A stretch of DNA of 47,962 nucleotides from Ideonella sp. A 288 (GTDB lineage: Bacteria > Pseudomonadota > Gammaproteobacteria > Burkholderiales > Burkholderiaceae_C). A model generated the notes under the pieces. The model was not told where the DNA came from. It worked only from the letters and a program-made list of their open reading frames with translations, and searched no databases. This document shows positions 24,911 through 31,886 of this stretch, piece after piece; position 1 is the stretch's first letter, and every line of letters starts with the position of its first letter. Made by a program: the position numbers and the translations under genes. The stretch covers positions 1-47,962 of the forward strand of contig NZ_MWLO01000160.1 of the NCBI RefSeq assembly GCF_002198735.1. The letters run 5' to 3'.

Positions 24911-26070
24911 GCCTGGCCTGGATCGTCTTCGTCAAGGAGCTCGTCGATGCGCTGCGCGACCGCCGCACGCTGATGATGGTGGTGCTGTCCTCGGTGGCGG
25001 TCGGTCCGCTGGTGCTGGTGGCGCTGTCGGTGCTGGTGGCGGGCATCGAGGAGCGGGCCGAGTCGCGCCAGGTGCATGCGGTGGGCATGGAGCATGCGCC
25101 CACGCTGCGCAACTACTTCGAGCGGCAGACCCACATGGTGCTGCCGGCACCGGCCGACTTCCAGCGCCAACTGGTGTCGCGCCAGTTCGGCGATCCGGTG
25201 CTGGTGGTGCCGGCCGATTTCGAGCGCGACCTGGCGGCAGGGCTGGCGCCCATCGTCGAAGTGTTCAGCGCCAGCGCCAACACGCGGGCCCAGGGCGGCG
25301 TGGGCCGTGTGGTGCGGCTGCTGCAGGGGTTCAACCAGGAGCAGGGCACCCTGCGACTGGCGCTGCGGGGTGTGTCACCCACCCTGCTGCAGGCGGTGCA
25401 GGTGGAAGAGCGCGACCTGGCCGATCCGCGCGCGCGCGCCGCCCAGCTGACCGCGATGGTGCCCTTCTTCGTGCTGATGGCCGTGCTGTACGGCGCCTTG
25501 AATGCCGCGCTGGACACCACCGCCGGCGAGCGCGAACGCGGCTCGCTCGAACCCTTGCTGATGAACCCGGCCGCACGCTCTGCATTGGTGTTGGGAAAAT
25601 GGGGTGCTGTGGCGTGCGTGGGCATGCTGATCGCGCTGCTGTCGTGCCTGAGCTTCCTGCCCGCGCAGTGGTTGTTGCGCAGCGAGACGCTGGCGGCGAT
25701 GTTCCAGTTCGGCCTGCGCGAGGCGGCGCTGTTCCTGGCGCTGCTGCTGCCCCTGGCGGCAGCCCTGTCGGGCGTGCTGATGGCCGTGGCGATCCGCTGC
25801 AAGAGCTTCAAGGAAGCCCAGGCAAACAGCACCCTGGTCATCCTGGCGGTGTCGCTGCTGCCGATGGTGACCCTGTTCAACCAGGAGGGCGAAAAGCCCT
25901 GGCACCTGTGGCTGCCTGCCTTGGCCCAGATCACGCTGATGGGTCGGGTGCTGAAGGGCGAGGCCATCGGCACCATGGACTTGCTGGTGCCGCTGGGCGC
26001 GGCGGCGCTGCTGACCCTGGTGTGCGTGGCCTACGTGGCGCGGCAGTTGCGGACGGCGGCCTTGCGGTGA
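24907..26070 (+). CDS. natB: ABC transporter permease, NatB type
   Basis: The 387-residue membrane protein follows the ABC-2 plan: a transmembrane helix near 23-45, a periplasmic domain of about 150 residues, then five hydrophobic segments from about residue 180. The TTAGERERGSLEPLLMNPA segment near 205-222 is the cytoplasmic coupling loop of NatB/ABC-2 permeases. It overlaps natA by four bases (ATGA) and has AGGAGG for its own initiation. What is exported is unknown. The hydrolase upstream could act on the same substrate. Confidence 0.86.
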   Translation: MSLAWIVFVKELVDALRDRRTLMMVVLSSVAVGPLVLVALSVLVAGIEERAESRQVHAVGMEHAPTLRNYFERQTHMVLPAPADFQRQLVSRQFGDPVLVVPADFERDLAAGLAPIVEVFSASANTRAQGGVGRVVRLLQGFNQEQGTLRLALRGVSPTLLQAVQVEERDLADPRARAAQLTAMVPFFVLMAVLYGALNAALDTTAGERERGSLEPLLMNPAARSALVLGKWGAVACVGMLIALLSCLSFLPAQWLLRSETLAAMFQFGLREAALFLALLLPLAAALSGVLMAVAIRCKSFKEAQANSTLVILAVSLLPMVTLFNQEGEKPWHLWLPALAQITLMGRVLKGEAIGTMDLLVPLGAAALLTLVCVAYVARQLRTAALR

Positions 26071-26184
26071 GGGCGCTCGCCGGGCCGGCCTGCGCCGGGC
26101 CCACTGTTGCGAGGCGTTGATCCGGCTGGCACGACCGCTGTGACCCTGGGTGGTGCCCGGAGTGGGCCGCCATGGCGTGCAACC

Positions 26185-26211
26185 GACCTGACCCGCTTGG
26201 CGGGTGAGGTT
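26185..26211. other. Stem-loop between convergent genes
   Basis: GACCTGACCCGC and GCGGGTGAGGTT pair in 10 of 12 positions, with one mismatch and a G-T end, around a TTG loop. It sits between the natB stop and the end of the leftward unknown gene. There is no T-run on either strand, so termination is possible but unproven. The rest of 26071-26235 shows nothing. Confidence 0.4.
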
Positions 26212-26235
26212 GATGCTGGCCGGCAGGGGTCGAGC

Positions 26236-26631
26236 TCAGTTCGGTGCCGAGGCCAGCGCTCGCTCGACCTCCGATTGCCAGGGCAGCGCATGCACGATCT
26301 GGTTGAGGTGGCGGGCGGATTCGACCGCCGTCAGGAGTTCGCCTTCGGGGCCCACCAGCCGCAGGTTGGTGATCACCGACAGTGGATCGGCCATGGCGAC
26401 GATGCCCCGTGACAGCTGAACCCAGTCCCAGGCCATCCCGGCTTCGCCTTCGTCGGAGGTGCCGGCCCACACCGTCTGGCCCGTCACGCGGTTGACCTGG
26501 TCGCCCAGGTGCGTGATCTGGGTGCCCATGTGCTGCAGCAGCATGAGAGGTCGGCCCCCAAGCTGCCACAATACTGGAGGCCAGGCGTGCAAGGTCCACG
26601 AGGGGCAATTTTGGTGTGAGGCGATCGCCAT
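26236..26631 (-). CDS. Unknown protein divergent from luxR
   Basis: The 131-residue frame starts at ATG 26631. A TTG upstream at 26673 and an ATG at 26544 are in frame, and none has a clear ribosome-binding site. The product has several Trp residues near the front (CPSWTLHAWPPVLWQLG), a central LGDQVNRVTGQTVWAG and VGPEGELLTAVESARHLNQ near the end. There is no leader or membrane helix, and I do not recognise a family. It is divergent from the LuxR gene, and the lux-box-like site at 26690-26709 lies 59 bases before its start, so it may be under LuxR control. Confidence 0.6.
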   Translation of the reverse strand: MAIASHQNCPSWTLHAWPPVLWQLGGRPLMLLQHMGTQITHLGDQVNRVTGQTVWAGTSDEGEAGMAWDWVQLSRGIVAMADPLSVITNLRLVGPEGELLTAVESARHLNQIVHALPWQSEVERALASAPN

Positions 26632-26689
26632 GGGAGTGTTTCTATGGTTCGAGGAATGCCGAGTGTTCGACAAGATGAGCCGTTGCGAT

Positions 26690-26709
26690 ATCTGTAAACC
26701 TTGTCAGGT
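26690..26709 (+). promoter_or_regulatory. Lux-box-like operator, upstream copy
   Basis: ATCTGTAAACCTTGTCAGGT matches the NNCTG-N10-CAGNN pattern of lux/las/rhl boxes. It lies in the 115-base divergent region, 37 bases before the luxR ATG (26747) and 59 before the leftward gene start. A related sequence occurs at 27490-27507 after luxR. Confidence 0.6.
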
Positions 26710-26746
26710 CATGGCGACGACGGCCTGGATCCGCTGAGCAGTGCCT

Positions 26747-27460
26747 ATGCTGCAAGGCGGTTATTCATCGGTGCTCGACGCACGGAGTCTGGAGGAGTTC
26801 CGGGGCGAGGTCATCCGGTTCGCGCAGGACATCGGCTTCCGCACCGTCGGGGCGTTCGTCCTGGTCGACCAACGCATAGGCAGGTCTGAGTATGTGGCCG
26901 TGCACAACGCGCCGCAGGGCTACGAAGAGGCCATGCACGACCAATCCTGCGCCAAGCGCGACCCGGTGATCCAGCATTGCCTCAAGCAGACCATGCCGAT
27001 CATCTGGGACCAGGCGACCTACACGGCACGCGGCGTCGGTGACCTGTGGGAGGAGCAAGCCCACTTCGGCTACATGACGGGCATCGCCATGGCGCTTCAC
27101 CTGCCCGAGGGCCGGCATTTCGTGTTCGGGGTCGACCGTGACCAGGCGCTTCCGCGCGACCCCGCCGAACTGACCAGGTTGGTGGCGGATGTTCAACTGT
27201 TCGCCGTGTGTGCCCAGGAAGCGGCCGTTCGAGTGCTGACGCCGGCCACCGCAGACGGTGCGGTGCCACGGCTGACGCCTCGCGAGGCCGAAGTGCTGAG
27301 CTGGACCATGGAAGGCAAGACGGCCTGGGAGGTGGGTGCCATCCTGGGCATCACCGAGCGCACCGTGTCGCTGCACGTGGCCAATGCGATGCAGAAGCTC
27401 GGGGCGGCCAACAAGCACCAGGCGGTGCTCAAGGCGCTTCGCCTGGGATTGATCCACTGA
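26747..27460 (+). CDS. LuxR-family autoinducer-binding-type regulator
   Basis: The 237-residue protein has an autoinducer-binding domain (about 10-165) and a LuxR helix-turn-helix (LTPREAEVLSWTMEGKTAWEVGAIL through RTVSLHVANAMQKLGAANKHQA, about 173-220). By hand alignment with TraR, Asp70-Pro71 (RDPV) and Trp85 (PIIWDQ) are kept, but the Trp57 position is Tyr and the Tyr61 position is Met (NAPQGYEEAM). No luxI-type synthase is in the window, so it may be a LuxR solo. ATG 26747 or GTG 26741 is the start; the ribosome-binding site is weak. Downstream come a second lux-like box, a 20-codon ORF and two hairpins. Confidence 0.85.
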   Translation: MLQGGYSSVLDARSLEEFRGEVIRFAQDIGFRTVGAFVLVDQRIGRSEYVAVHNAPQGYEEAMHDQSCAKRDPVIQHCLKQTMPIIWDQATYTARGVGDLWEEQAHFGYMTGIAMALHLPEGRHFVFGVDRDQALPRDPAELTRLVADVQLFAVCAQEAAVRVLTPATADGAVPRLTPREAEVLSWTMEGKTAWEVGAILGITERTVSLHVANAMQKLGAANKHQAVLKALRLGLIH

Positions 27461-27489
27461 CGGGCGGCGCGCGCCAGTTTGTGTTCACC

Positions 27490-27507
27490 CTGTAAGACTT
27501 GACACTA
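27490..27507 (+). promoter_or_regulatory. Lux-box-like operator, downstream copy, overlapping TTGACA
   Basis: CTGTAAGACTTGACACTA shares CTGTAAnnCTTGnCA with the upstream box (12 of 18 bases identical). TTGACA at 27499-27504 is a perfect -35 hexamer within it. I see no convincing -10 at 17 bases. It lies 77 bases before the 20-codon peptide ORF. Confidence 0.45.
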
Positions 27508-27583
27508 CCGTGAAGTGGGACTCGCTGGTCGAATGAGGTTCATGCGCTGCTCATGGCGCTTTGTTCCCAGACCAGGAGACCCC

Positions 27584-27646
27584 CATGCAAGCCATCAAGT
27601 CGCACACCCAGAACCAGACCTGCCTGCCCCGCGTCGGAGGTGGTTG
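27584..27646 (+). CDS. 20-residue peptide ORF after luxR
   Basis: ATG at 27584 follows CAGGAGA at a normal distance (about six bases) and opens a 20-codon frame ending TGA. The peptide begins MQAIKSHTQNQTC and ends PRVGGG: one Cys, basic, no hydrophobic segment. The strong initiation signal and the promoter-like element upstream make translation plausible, but a frame this short can arise by chance. It could be a signalling or modified-peptide precursor, a leader peptide or part of a small RNA. No maturation enzyme is adjacent. Confidence 0.4.
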
Positions 27647-27674
27647 AGCGGCTTTCCGGTCCCATGACGAACAT

Positions 27675-27711
27675 GAGCCCGGAGGCGCCAGCAGGTGGCG
27701 CGTCCGGGCTC
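27675..27711 (+). other. Strong stem-loop after the peptide ORF
   Basis: GAGCCCGGA pairs perfectly with TCCGGGCTC, and inside it GCGCCA pairs with TGGCGC around a GCAGG loop, with a single G-G mismatch between the two helices, for about 15 paired bases. No T-run follows, so a structured RNA is as likely as a terminator. Confidence 0.6.
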
Positions 27712-27718
27712 ACGGGGC

Positions 27719-27749
27719 AAGGGCTGCGATCGAGACGATCGCAGCCCTT
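27719..27749. terminator. Perfect 14-base stem, likely bidirectional terminator
   Basis: AAGGGCTGCGATCG and CGATCGCAGCCCTT pair perfectly around AGA, followed on the plus strand by CGTTCAATT and preceded by the first stem-loop. It lies 22 bases past the end of the leftward DUF2892 gene and after the luxR/peptide unit, so it could stop transcription from both sides. The T-tract is weak. Confidence 0.6.
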
Positions 27750-27770
27750 CGTTCAATTGGGTCGGCTGGT

Positions 27771-27965
27771 TCAGGCCTTCTTCATGGGGCAGGTGTTCAG
27801 CCCCAGCAGCGGGTAGACCGGGCAGAACCCGACCAGGCCCGTGGCGAGCGGCACAACGCCGATCCAGCCCCAGACGCCAACCGTGCCGGTGGCGGCCAGG
27901 CCGATGAGGGCCACGCCGCCGACGATGCGAAGGATGCGGTCGATGCCGCCAACGTTGAGTTTCAT
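27771..27965 (-). CDS. DUF2892 membrane protein (YgaP transmembrane-domain type)
   Basis: The 64-residue protein is a whole DUF2892 domain: MKLNVGGIDRILRIVGG, two hydrophobic segments (about 14-30 and 32-50), and CPVYPLLGLNTCPMKK at the end with the two conserved cysteines. Such domains form a helix pair attached to rhodanese in YgaP and occur alone in many bacteria, often under Crp/Fnr-type control. It follows the Crp/Fnr gene by 82 bases, with a CRP-type palindrome between. Confidence 0.88.
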   Translation of the reverse strand: MKLNVGGIDRILRIVGGVALIGLAATGTVGVWGWIGVVPLATGLVGFCPVYPLLGLNTCPMKKA

Positions 27966-28036
27966 GCTGTGCTCCGATGGGTGAGATCGGCACCTTGCCG
28001 ACGGCGTGACTGTGCGCTTCCCAGGCGGGTGCCGTC

Positions 28037-28052
28037 TGTGACTGCGGTCACC
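28037..28052. promoter_or_regulatory. CRP/FNR-type palindrome before the DUF2892 gene
   Basis: TGTGACTGCGGTCACC contains TGTGA-N6-TCAC, a near-perfect CRP-type dyad (GTGAC/GTCAC core). It overlaps the stop codon of the neighbouring Crp/Fnr gene and lies about 72 bases before the DUF2892 start, a typical activator distance. Confidence 0.5.
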
Positions 28053-28728
28053 GAGGACCGTCGCCGGCCGCCAGCGTGCGCAGCGCCTGGGCGTCGACGA
28101 TGTCCACCCGCTCGCGGCCCAGCGCGATCCAGCCGTCGCGCTCGAAGCGCTTGAGCAGGCGGGTGACGATCTCGCGCACCGTGCCCAGTTCATCCGCCAG
28201 CGACTGGTGCGTGCGCAGCACCTGGGCGCCGTGCCCCAGCAGCGCCGCGGCCAGGCGCTGGTCGAGCCGCTGGAAGGCCACGGCCTCGGCCAGCGCCATC
28301 AGGTCGGCCAGGCGGTCGGCGAAGATGCCGAAGACGTAGCGGCGGAAGGGCTCGTGCGCCGTCCAGCGGCCGAAGGCCTCGGGCGTCAGCACGACCAGTT
28401 CGGTGTCGGCCACGGTGGCCCCGTGGGCCACCAGCGCGGTGTGGCCGAACAGGCAGGAGGTGGACGCCACGCACAGCTCGCCGGGCGTGACCCGGTACAG
28501 CTCGAGCGACCGGCCCTTGGGCGTGCCGCGGGCCACCCGCACCTCGCCCGACAGCACCATGGGGAAGCCCCGGCAGGGCGCCCCCTGCTCGAACAGCAAC
28601 TGACCCACCGGCACCCGAAGGGTGGTGGCGTGGTGCTGAAGCACTTCGTCGCGCAGCGCTGTCGGCAGATCGTCGAGCACAGGGTACAGCGGGGTCAGGC
28701 GGTCGGCGAGGGGGGCGGTCGGGATCAT
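28048..28728 (-). CDS. Crp/Fnr family regulator
   Basis: The 226-residue protein has a cupin-type sensor domain (about 20-140; VGQLLFEQGAPCRGFPMVLSGEVRVAR near 40-66) and a winged-helix domain (LADELGTVREIVTRLLKRFERDGWI near 178-202). There is no Fnr four-cysteine cluster; C52 and the pair near SCLFG are the visible cysteines, so the ligand is unclear. The set YkgJ-Crp/Fnr-DUF2892 lies in one direction, 11 bases separating the first two genes. A redox or sulfur/metal stress role is an inference from the small cysteine-bearing neighbours. Confidence 0.87.
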   Translation of the reverse strand: MIPTAPLADRLTPLYPVLDDLPTALRDEVLQHHATTLRVPVGQLLFEQGAPCRGFPMVLSGEVRVARGTPKGRSLELYRVTPGELCVASTSCLFGHTALVAHGATVADTELVVLTPEAFGRWTAHEPFRRYVFGIFADRLADLMALAEAVAFQRLDQRLAAALLGHGAQVLRTHQSLADELGTVREIVTRLLKRFERDGWIALGRERVDIVDAQALRTLAAGDGPR

Positions 28729-28739
28729 GGAGGGATCGC

Positions 28740-28994
28740 TCAGGGGGCGGTGAGTCGGTCGAGCGTGGACAGCCAGCGGAGTGCGTGCTCGCGTTCTTGA
28801 CCGCACATCTCGACCGAGGGCTGCAAGGACCCGCACACCGCCGGGCGCTCGGGCCGTCCGAACAGCCGGCACCGAAGGTGCTCGTCCAATTGGCTGCAGG
28901 GCACGCCGGCAGGTTTGCCCGCCGGCATGTCGGGCAGAGAGGAGCTGATCGAGGGGGCGATGCAGCAGGCGGCGCAGGCAGGGCGGCAATCCAT
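28740..28994 (-). CDS. YkgJ family cysteine cluster protein
   Basis: The 84-residue protein carries the YkgJ/CxxCxxCC pattern: CRPACAACC near residues 3-11 (C3, C7, C10, C11), PAGVPCSQL near 28-36 and [13 protein letters not shown] near 42-54. These cysteines are thought to bind zinc or an iron-sulfur cluster. It is first in the leftward YkgJ-Crp/Fnr-DUF2892 set and diverges from mnmG. At 84 residues it is near the short end for the family but has all the cysteines of the core. Confidence 0.87.
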   Translation of the reverse strand: MDCRPACAACCIAPSISSSLPDMPAGKPAGVPCSQLDEHLRCRLFGRPERPAVCGSLQPSVEMCGQEREHALRWLSTLDRLTAP

Positions 28995-29055
28995 CGCAGG
29001 ACCATGATAGCGGGGGCATCGCCAACGCGGCCGCGCCGAATCGCCCCGTGGTTTT

Positions 29056-29061
29056 TACAAT
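29056..29061 (+). promoter_or_regulatory. Candidate -10 element of mnmG
   Basis: TACAAT follows a T-run 49 bases before the chosen mnmG start, in an otherwise GC-rich divergent region. No good -35 hexamer stands 17 bases upstream. Confidence 0.4.
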
Positions 29062-29110
29062 CGACGCTTCCTTCCCTGCCGCCGGATGCGTGAATCGCCG
29101 GCCCACTGCC

Positions 29111-31093
29111 GTGCAACACCCTCAGGAGTTCGATGTCATCGTCGTTGGCGGCGGCCATGCCGGCACCGAGGCCGCGCTGGCCGCGGCGCGCATGGGCTGC
29201 GCGACGCTGCTGCTCACCCACAACATCGAGACGCTGGGGCAGATGAGCTGCAACCCGTCGATCGGCGGCATCGGCAAGGGCCACCTGGTGAAGGAGGTCG
29301 ATGCGCTGGGCGGCGCGATGGCCGCCGCCACCGACGAGGCCGGCATCCAGTTCCGCATCCTCAATTCGTCGAAGGGCCCGGCGGTGCGGGCGACACGGGC
29401 GCAGGCCGATCGCGTGCTCTACAAGGCCGCCGTCCGCCATCGGCTGGAGAACCAGCCCAACCTGTGGCTGTTCCAGCAGGCGGTGGACGACCTGATGGTC
29501 GAGGGCGACCGGGTGGTGGGGGCGGTGACGCAGGTGGGCATCCGCTTTCGGGGCCGCACCGTGGTGTTGACCGCGGGCACCTTCCTCGATGGCCGGGTGC
29601 ACGTGGGGCTGCAGAACCATCCGGCTGGCCGCGCCGGCGACCCGCCGGCGGTGAGCCTGTCGGCGCGGCTGAAGGAGTTGAAGCTGCCGCAGGGGCGGTT
29701 GAAGACCGGCACGCCGCCGCGGCTGGACGGCCGCAGCATCGACTACGCGCGACTGACCGAGCAACCGGGCGATGCCGATCCGGTGCCGGTGTTCAGCTTC
29801 CTGGGGCACGCCGGACAGCACCCGCGGCAGGTGCCGTGCTGGATCACGCACACCAACGCGCGCACGCACGACATCATCCGGTCGGGCTTCGATCGCAGCC
29901 CGATGTTCACCGGCGTCATCGAAGGGGTGGGGCCGCGCTACTGTCCGAGCATCGAGGACAAGGTCAACCGGTTCGCCGACAAGGCCTCGCACCAGATCTT
30001 TCTGGAACCCGAGGGCCTGAGCACCCACGAGGTGTACCCGAACGGCATCTCCACGTCCTTGCCCTTCGATGTGCAGCTGGCGGCGGTGCAGTCGATGGTC
30101 GGGCTGGAGCGGGCGCACATCCTGCGGCCAGGCTATGCCATCGAGTACGACTACTTCGACCCGCGCGAGCTGAAGACCAGCTTCGAGACCCGATCGATCG
30201 GCGGCCTGTTCTTCGCCGGCCAGATCAACGGCACCACCGGCTACGAAGAGGCGGCGGCGCAGGGCTTGTACGCGGGTGCCAATGCGGCCCTGCAGGCCAA
30301 GGGCCTGCCGCCACTGACGCTGGGCCGCGACCAGGCCTACCTGGGCGTGCTGGTCGATGATCTGGTGACCAAGGGGGTCAGCGAGCCCTACCGGATGTTC
30401 ACCAGCCGGGCCGAGTTCCGGCTGCAGCTGCGTGAGGACAACGCCGATGCCCGCCTGACCGAGCTGGGCCGCTCGGTGGGCCTGGTCGACGACCTGCGCT
30501 GGGCGGTCTTCAATCGCAAGCGGGACGCGGTGGCCCGCGAGACCCAGCGCTTGAAGTCCACCTGGGTGCACCCAGGCAAGCTGCCGGTGGCAGTGGCAGA
30601 GCGGCTGCTGGGCAAGCCGATCGAGCGCGAGCACACCTTGGCCGACCTGCTGCGGCGACCGGGCGTCGGCTTCGACGCGACGGCAGAGATCGATCGGCAG
30701 GCCCATGCCGACGCGCGTGTTTCACGTGAAACACTGCGCGATGAACTGGGTGGATTGGTGGCCGATGCCGTGATCGAGCAGGTGGAGATCGCCGTGAAGT
30801 ACGCGGGCTACATCGGCAAGCAGGTCGACGAGGTGGCGCGCGCGGCGCACTTCGAGCACCTGCGCCTGCCGGATGAACTCGACTACGCGCAGGTGACGGC
30901 ACTGAGCTACGAGGTGCGCCAGAAGCTCGGCCGGCATCGTCCGGAGACGCTGGGCCAGGCCTCGCGCATTTCCGGCGTCACCCCCGCGGCCATTTCGCTG
31001 CTGCTGGTGCACTTGAAGAAGCGGCGGTTCACCGGGTTCGCGACACCCGGCGCACCCGAAGGGCAGGACACCGCCGACCGGGACGCGGCCTGA
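29111..31093 (+). CDS. mnmG: MnmG (GidA), tRNA uridine-34 modification enzyme
   Basis: MnmG with MnmE adds (carboxymethyl)aminomethyl to uridine 34 of certain tRNAs, using FAD and methylene-THF. The protein (about 660 residues) has the FAD-binding [17 protein letters not shown] near 13-29, [21 protein letters not shown] near 49-69, and the C-terminal helical MnmE-binding part with [42 protein letters not shown] 29111 is chosen since [15 protein letters not shown] aligns with family starts; GTG 29090 is possible. A perfect parS lies inside the gene at 30718. rsmG starts at its last stop base. Confidence 0.95.
   Translation: MQHPQEFDVIVVGGGHAGTEAALAAARMGCATLLLTHNIETLGQMSCNPSIGGIGKGHLVKEVDALGGAMAAATDEAGIQFRILNSSKGPAVRATRAQADRVLYKAAVRHRLENQPNLWLFQQAVDDLMVEGDRVVGAVTQVGIRFRGRTVVLTAGTFLDGRVHVGLQNHPAGRAGDPPAVSLSARLKELKLPQGRLKTGTPPRLDGRSIDYARLTEQPGDADPVPVFSFLGHAGQHPRQVPCWITHTNARTHDIIRSGFDRSPMFTGVIEGVGPRYCPSIEDKVNRFADKASHQIFLEPEGLSTHEVYPNGISTSLPFDVQLAAVQSMVGLERAHILRPGYAIEYDYFDPRELKTSFETRSIGGLFFAGQINGTTGYEEAAAQGLYAGANAALQAKGLPPLTLGRDQAYLGVLVDDLVTKGVSEPYRMFTSRAEFRLQLREDNADARLTELGRSVGLVDDLRWAVFNRKRDAVARETQRLKSTWVHPGKLPVAVAERLLGKPIEREHTLADLLRRPGVGFDATAEIDRQAHADARVSRETLRDELGGLVADAVIEQVEIAVKYAGYIGKQVDEVARAAHFEHLRLPDELDYAQVTALSYEVRQKLGRHRPETLGQASRISGVTPAAISLLLVHLKKRRFTGFATPGAPEGQDTADRDAA
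30718..30733. other. parS: parS centromere site in mnmG
   Basis: TGTTTCACGTGAAACA is the exact 16-base ParB-binding palindrome of chromosomal Par systems, and the flanking G and C extend the symmetry to 18. It is read in frame as Val-Ser-Arg-Glu-Thr codons in mnmG. ParB is encoded 4.3 kb downstream. Confidence 0.93.
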
Positions 31094-31776
31094 TGGCCTC
31101 TGCGAACGGCGGTGCCGTCGTGCCACGGGATGCGCGTTGGCAACAGGTTGCGCAGGCCGCGATGACCCTTGGCCTGGACCTGGCGGACGCCGACATCGAT
31201 CGCTTGCTGGCCCACCTGGGCCTGATGGAGCGCTGGGGACGCGTCTACAACCTCAGTGCGGTGCGCGGCGCGCAGGAGATGCTCAGCCACCACCTGCTCG
31301 ATTGTCTGGCCGTGGTGCCGGCGCTGCGGCGCCACGCGGCCGACCGGCCGCTGCGGGTGCTGGACGTCGGCAGCGGCGGGGGCCTGCCCGGCGTGGTGCT
31401 GGCCGTGTTGCACCCCAGCTGGCAGGTGACCTGCGTCGATGCGGTCGCCAAGAAGGCGGCCTTCATTCGCCAGGTCGGGCTCGAACTCGGCCTGGGCAAC
31501 CTGGTCTCGGCGCACGCCCGGGTCGAGGACCTTCCGGCATCGGCCCCGTTTGACCTGATCACGTCCCGCGCCTTCGCGTCGCTGGCGGATTTCGTCAGCT
31601 TGACGGCGCCTTTGCTGGCGGCCGGCGGCGTGTGGGCCGCCATGAAGGGCAGGGTGTCGCTGGACGAACTGAGCGCTTGCGGGCCCACGGCCGAGGTGTT
31701 CCACGTGGAACATCTGGAGGTGCCGGGGCTGGACGCCCAGCGCTGCATCGTCTGGATGCGGCCCCGCACGGGCTGA
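31093..31776 (+). CDS. rsmG: RsmG (GidB), 16S rRNA m7G527 methyltransferase
   Basis: RsmG methylates N7 of G527 in 16S rRNA using SAM. The 227-residue protein has MERWGRVYNLSAVR near 47-60, HHLLDCLAVVPAL near 69-81, the SAM motif LDVGSGGGLPGVVLA near 94-108 and TSRAFASLADFV near 157-168. Its ATG overlaps the mnmG stop by one base, so translation is coupled. A second parS lies at 31697 in its 3' part. The C-terminus ends with VWMRPRTG. Confidence 0.95.
   Translation: MASANGGAVVPRDARWQQVAQAAMTLGLDLADADIDRLLAHLGLMERWGRVYNLSAVRGAQEMLSHHLLDCLAVVPALRRHAADRPLRVLDVGSGGGLPGVVLAVLHPSWQVTCVDAVAKKAAFIRQVGLELGLGNLVSAHARVEDLPASAPFDLITSRAFASLADFVSLTAPLLAAGGVWAAMKGRVSLDELSACGPTAEVFHVEHLEVPGLDAQRCIVWMRPRTG
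31697..31712. other. parS: Second parS centromere site, in rsmG
   Basis: TGTTCCACGTGGAACA is a perfect 16-base palindrome and the form of parS known from Pseudomonas. It differs from the mnmG site at two symmetric positions and lies 979 bases from it. It is embedded in codons for Val-Phe-His-Val-Glu-His. Confidence 0.88.
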
Positions 31777-31782
31777 GCGGCA

Positions 31783-31814
31783 GATTCAGGCGGGGCGGCG
31801 CGGCCGCCTGAATC
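31783..31814. other. Perfect 11-base inverted repeat between rsmG and parA
   Basis: GATTCAGGCGG and CCGCCTGAATC pair perfectly around a 10-base GC loop. It starts seven bases after the rsmG stop and lacks a T-run, so it could be a weak terminator, a processing hairpin or an operator for parA. Confidence 0.6.
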
Positions 31815-31886
31815 GAGGGCCGCCGCCATCGCCGGGTCGATCGGCGGGCAGAAAACCGGCCCGGTCAGCGGCGATACTTCCGACCC

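Noticed and set aside
27553-27816. 87-codon frame through the peptide and hairpins after luxR
   Set aside because: Its sequence is disordered and crosses both hairpins, and the start has no ribosome-binding site. The shorter 27584 frame has a better start.
28037-28052. FNR (oxygen) box
   Set aside because: The FNR consensus is TTGAT-N4-ATCAA. The dyad here is the TGTGA-type, and the neighbouring regulator lacks the iron-sulfur cysteines.
28190-30706. 838-codon minus-strand frame opposite mnmG and overlapping the Crp/Fnr gene
   Set aside because: It crosses real genes on both strands, and shows no domain pattern.
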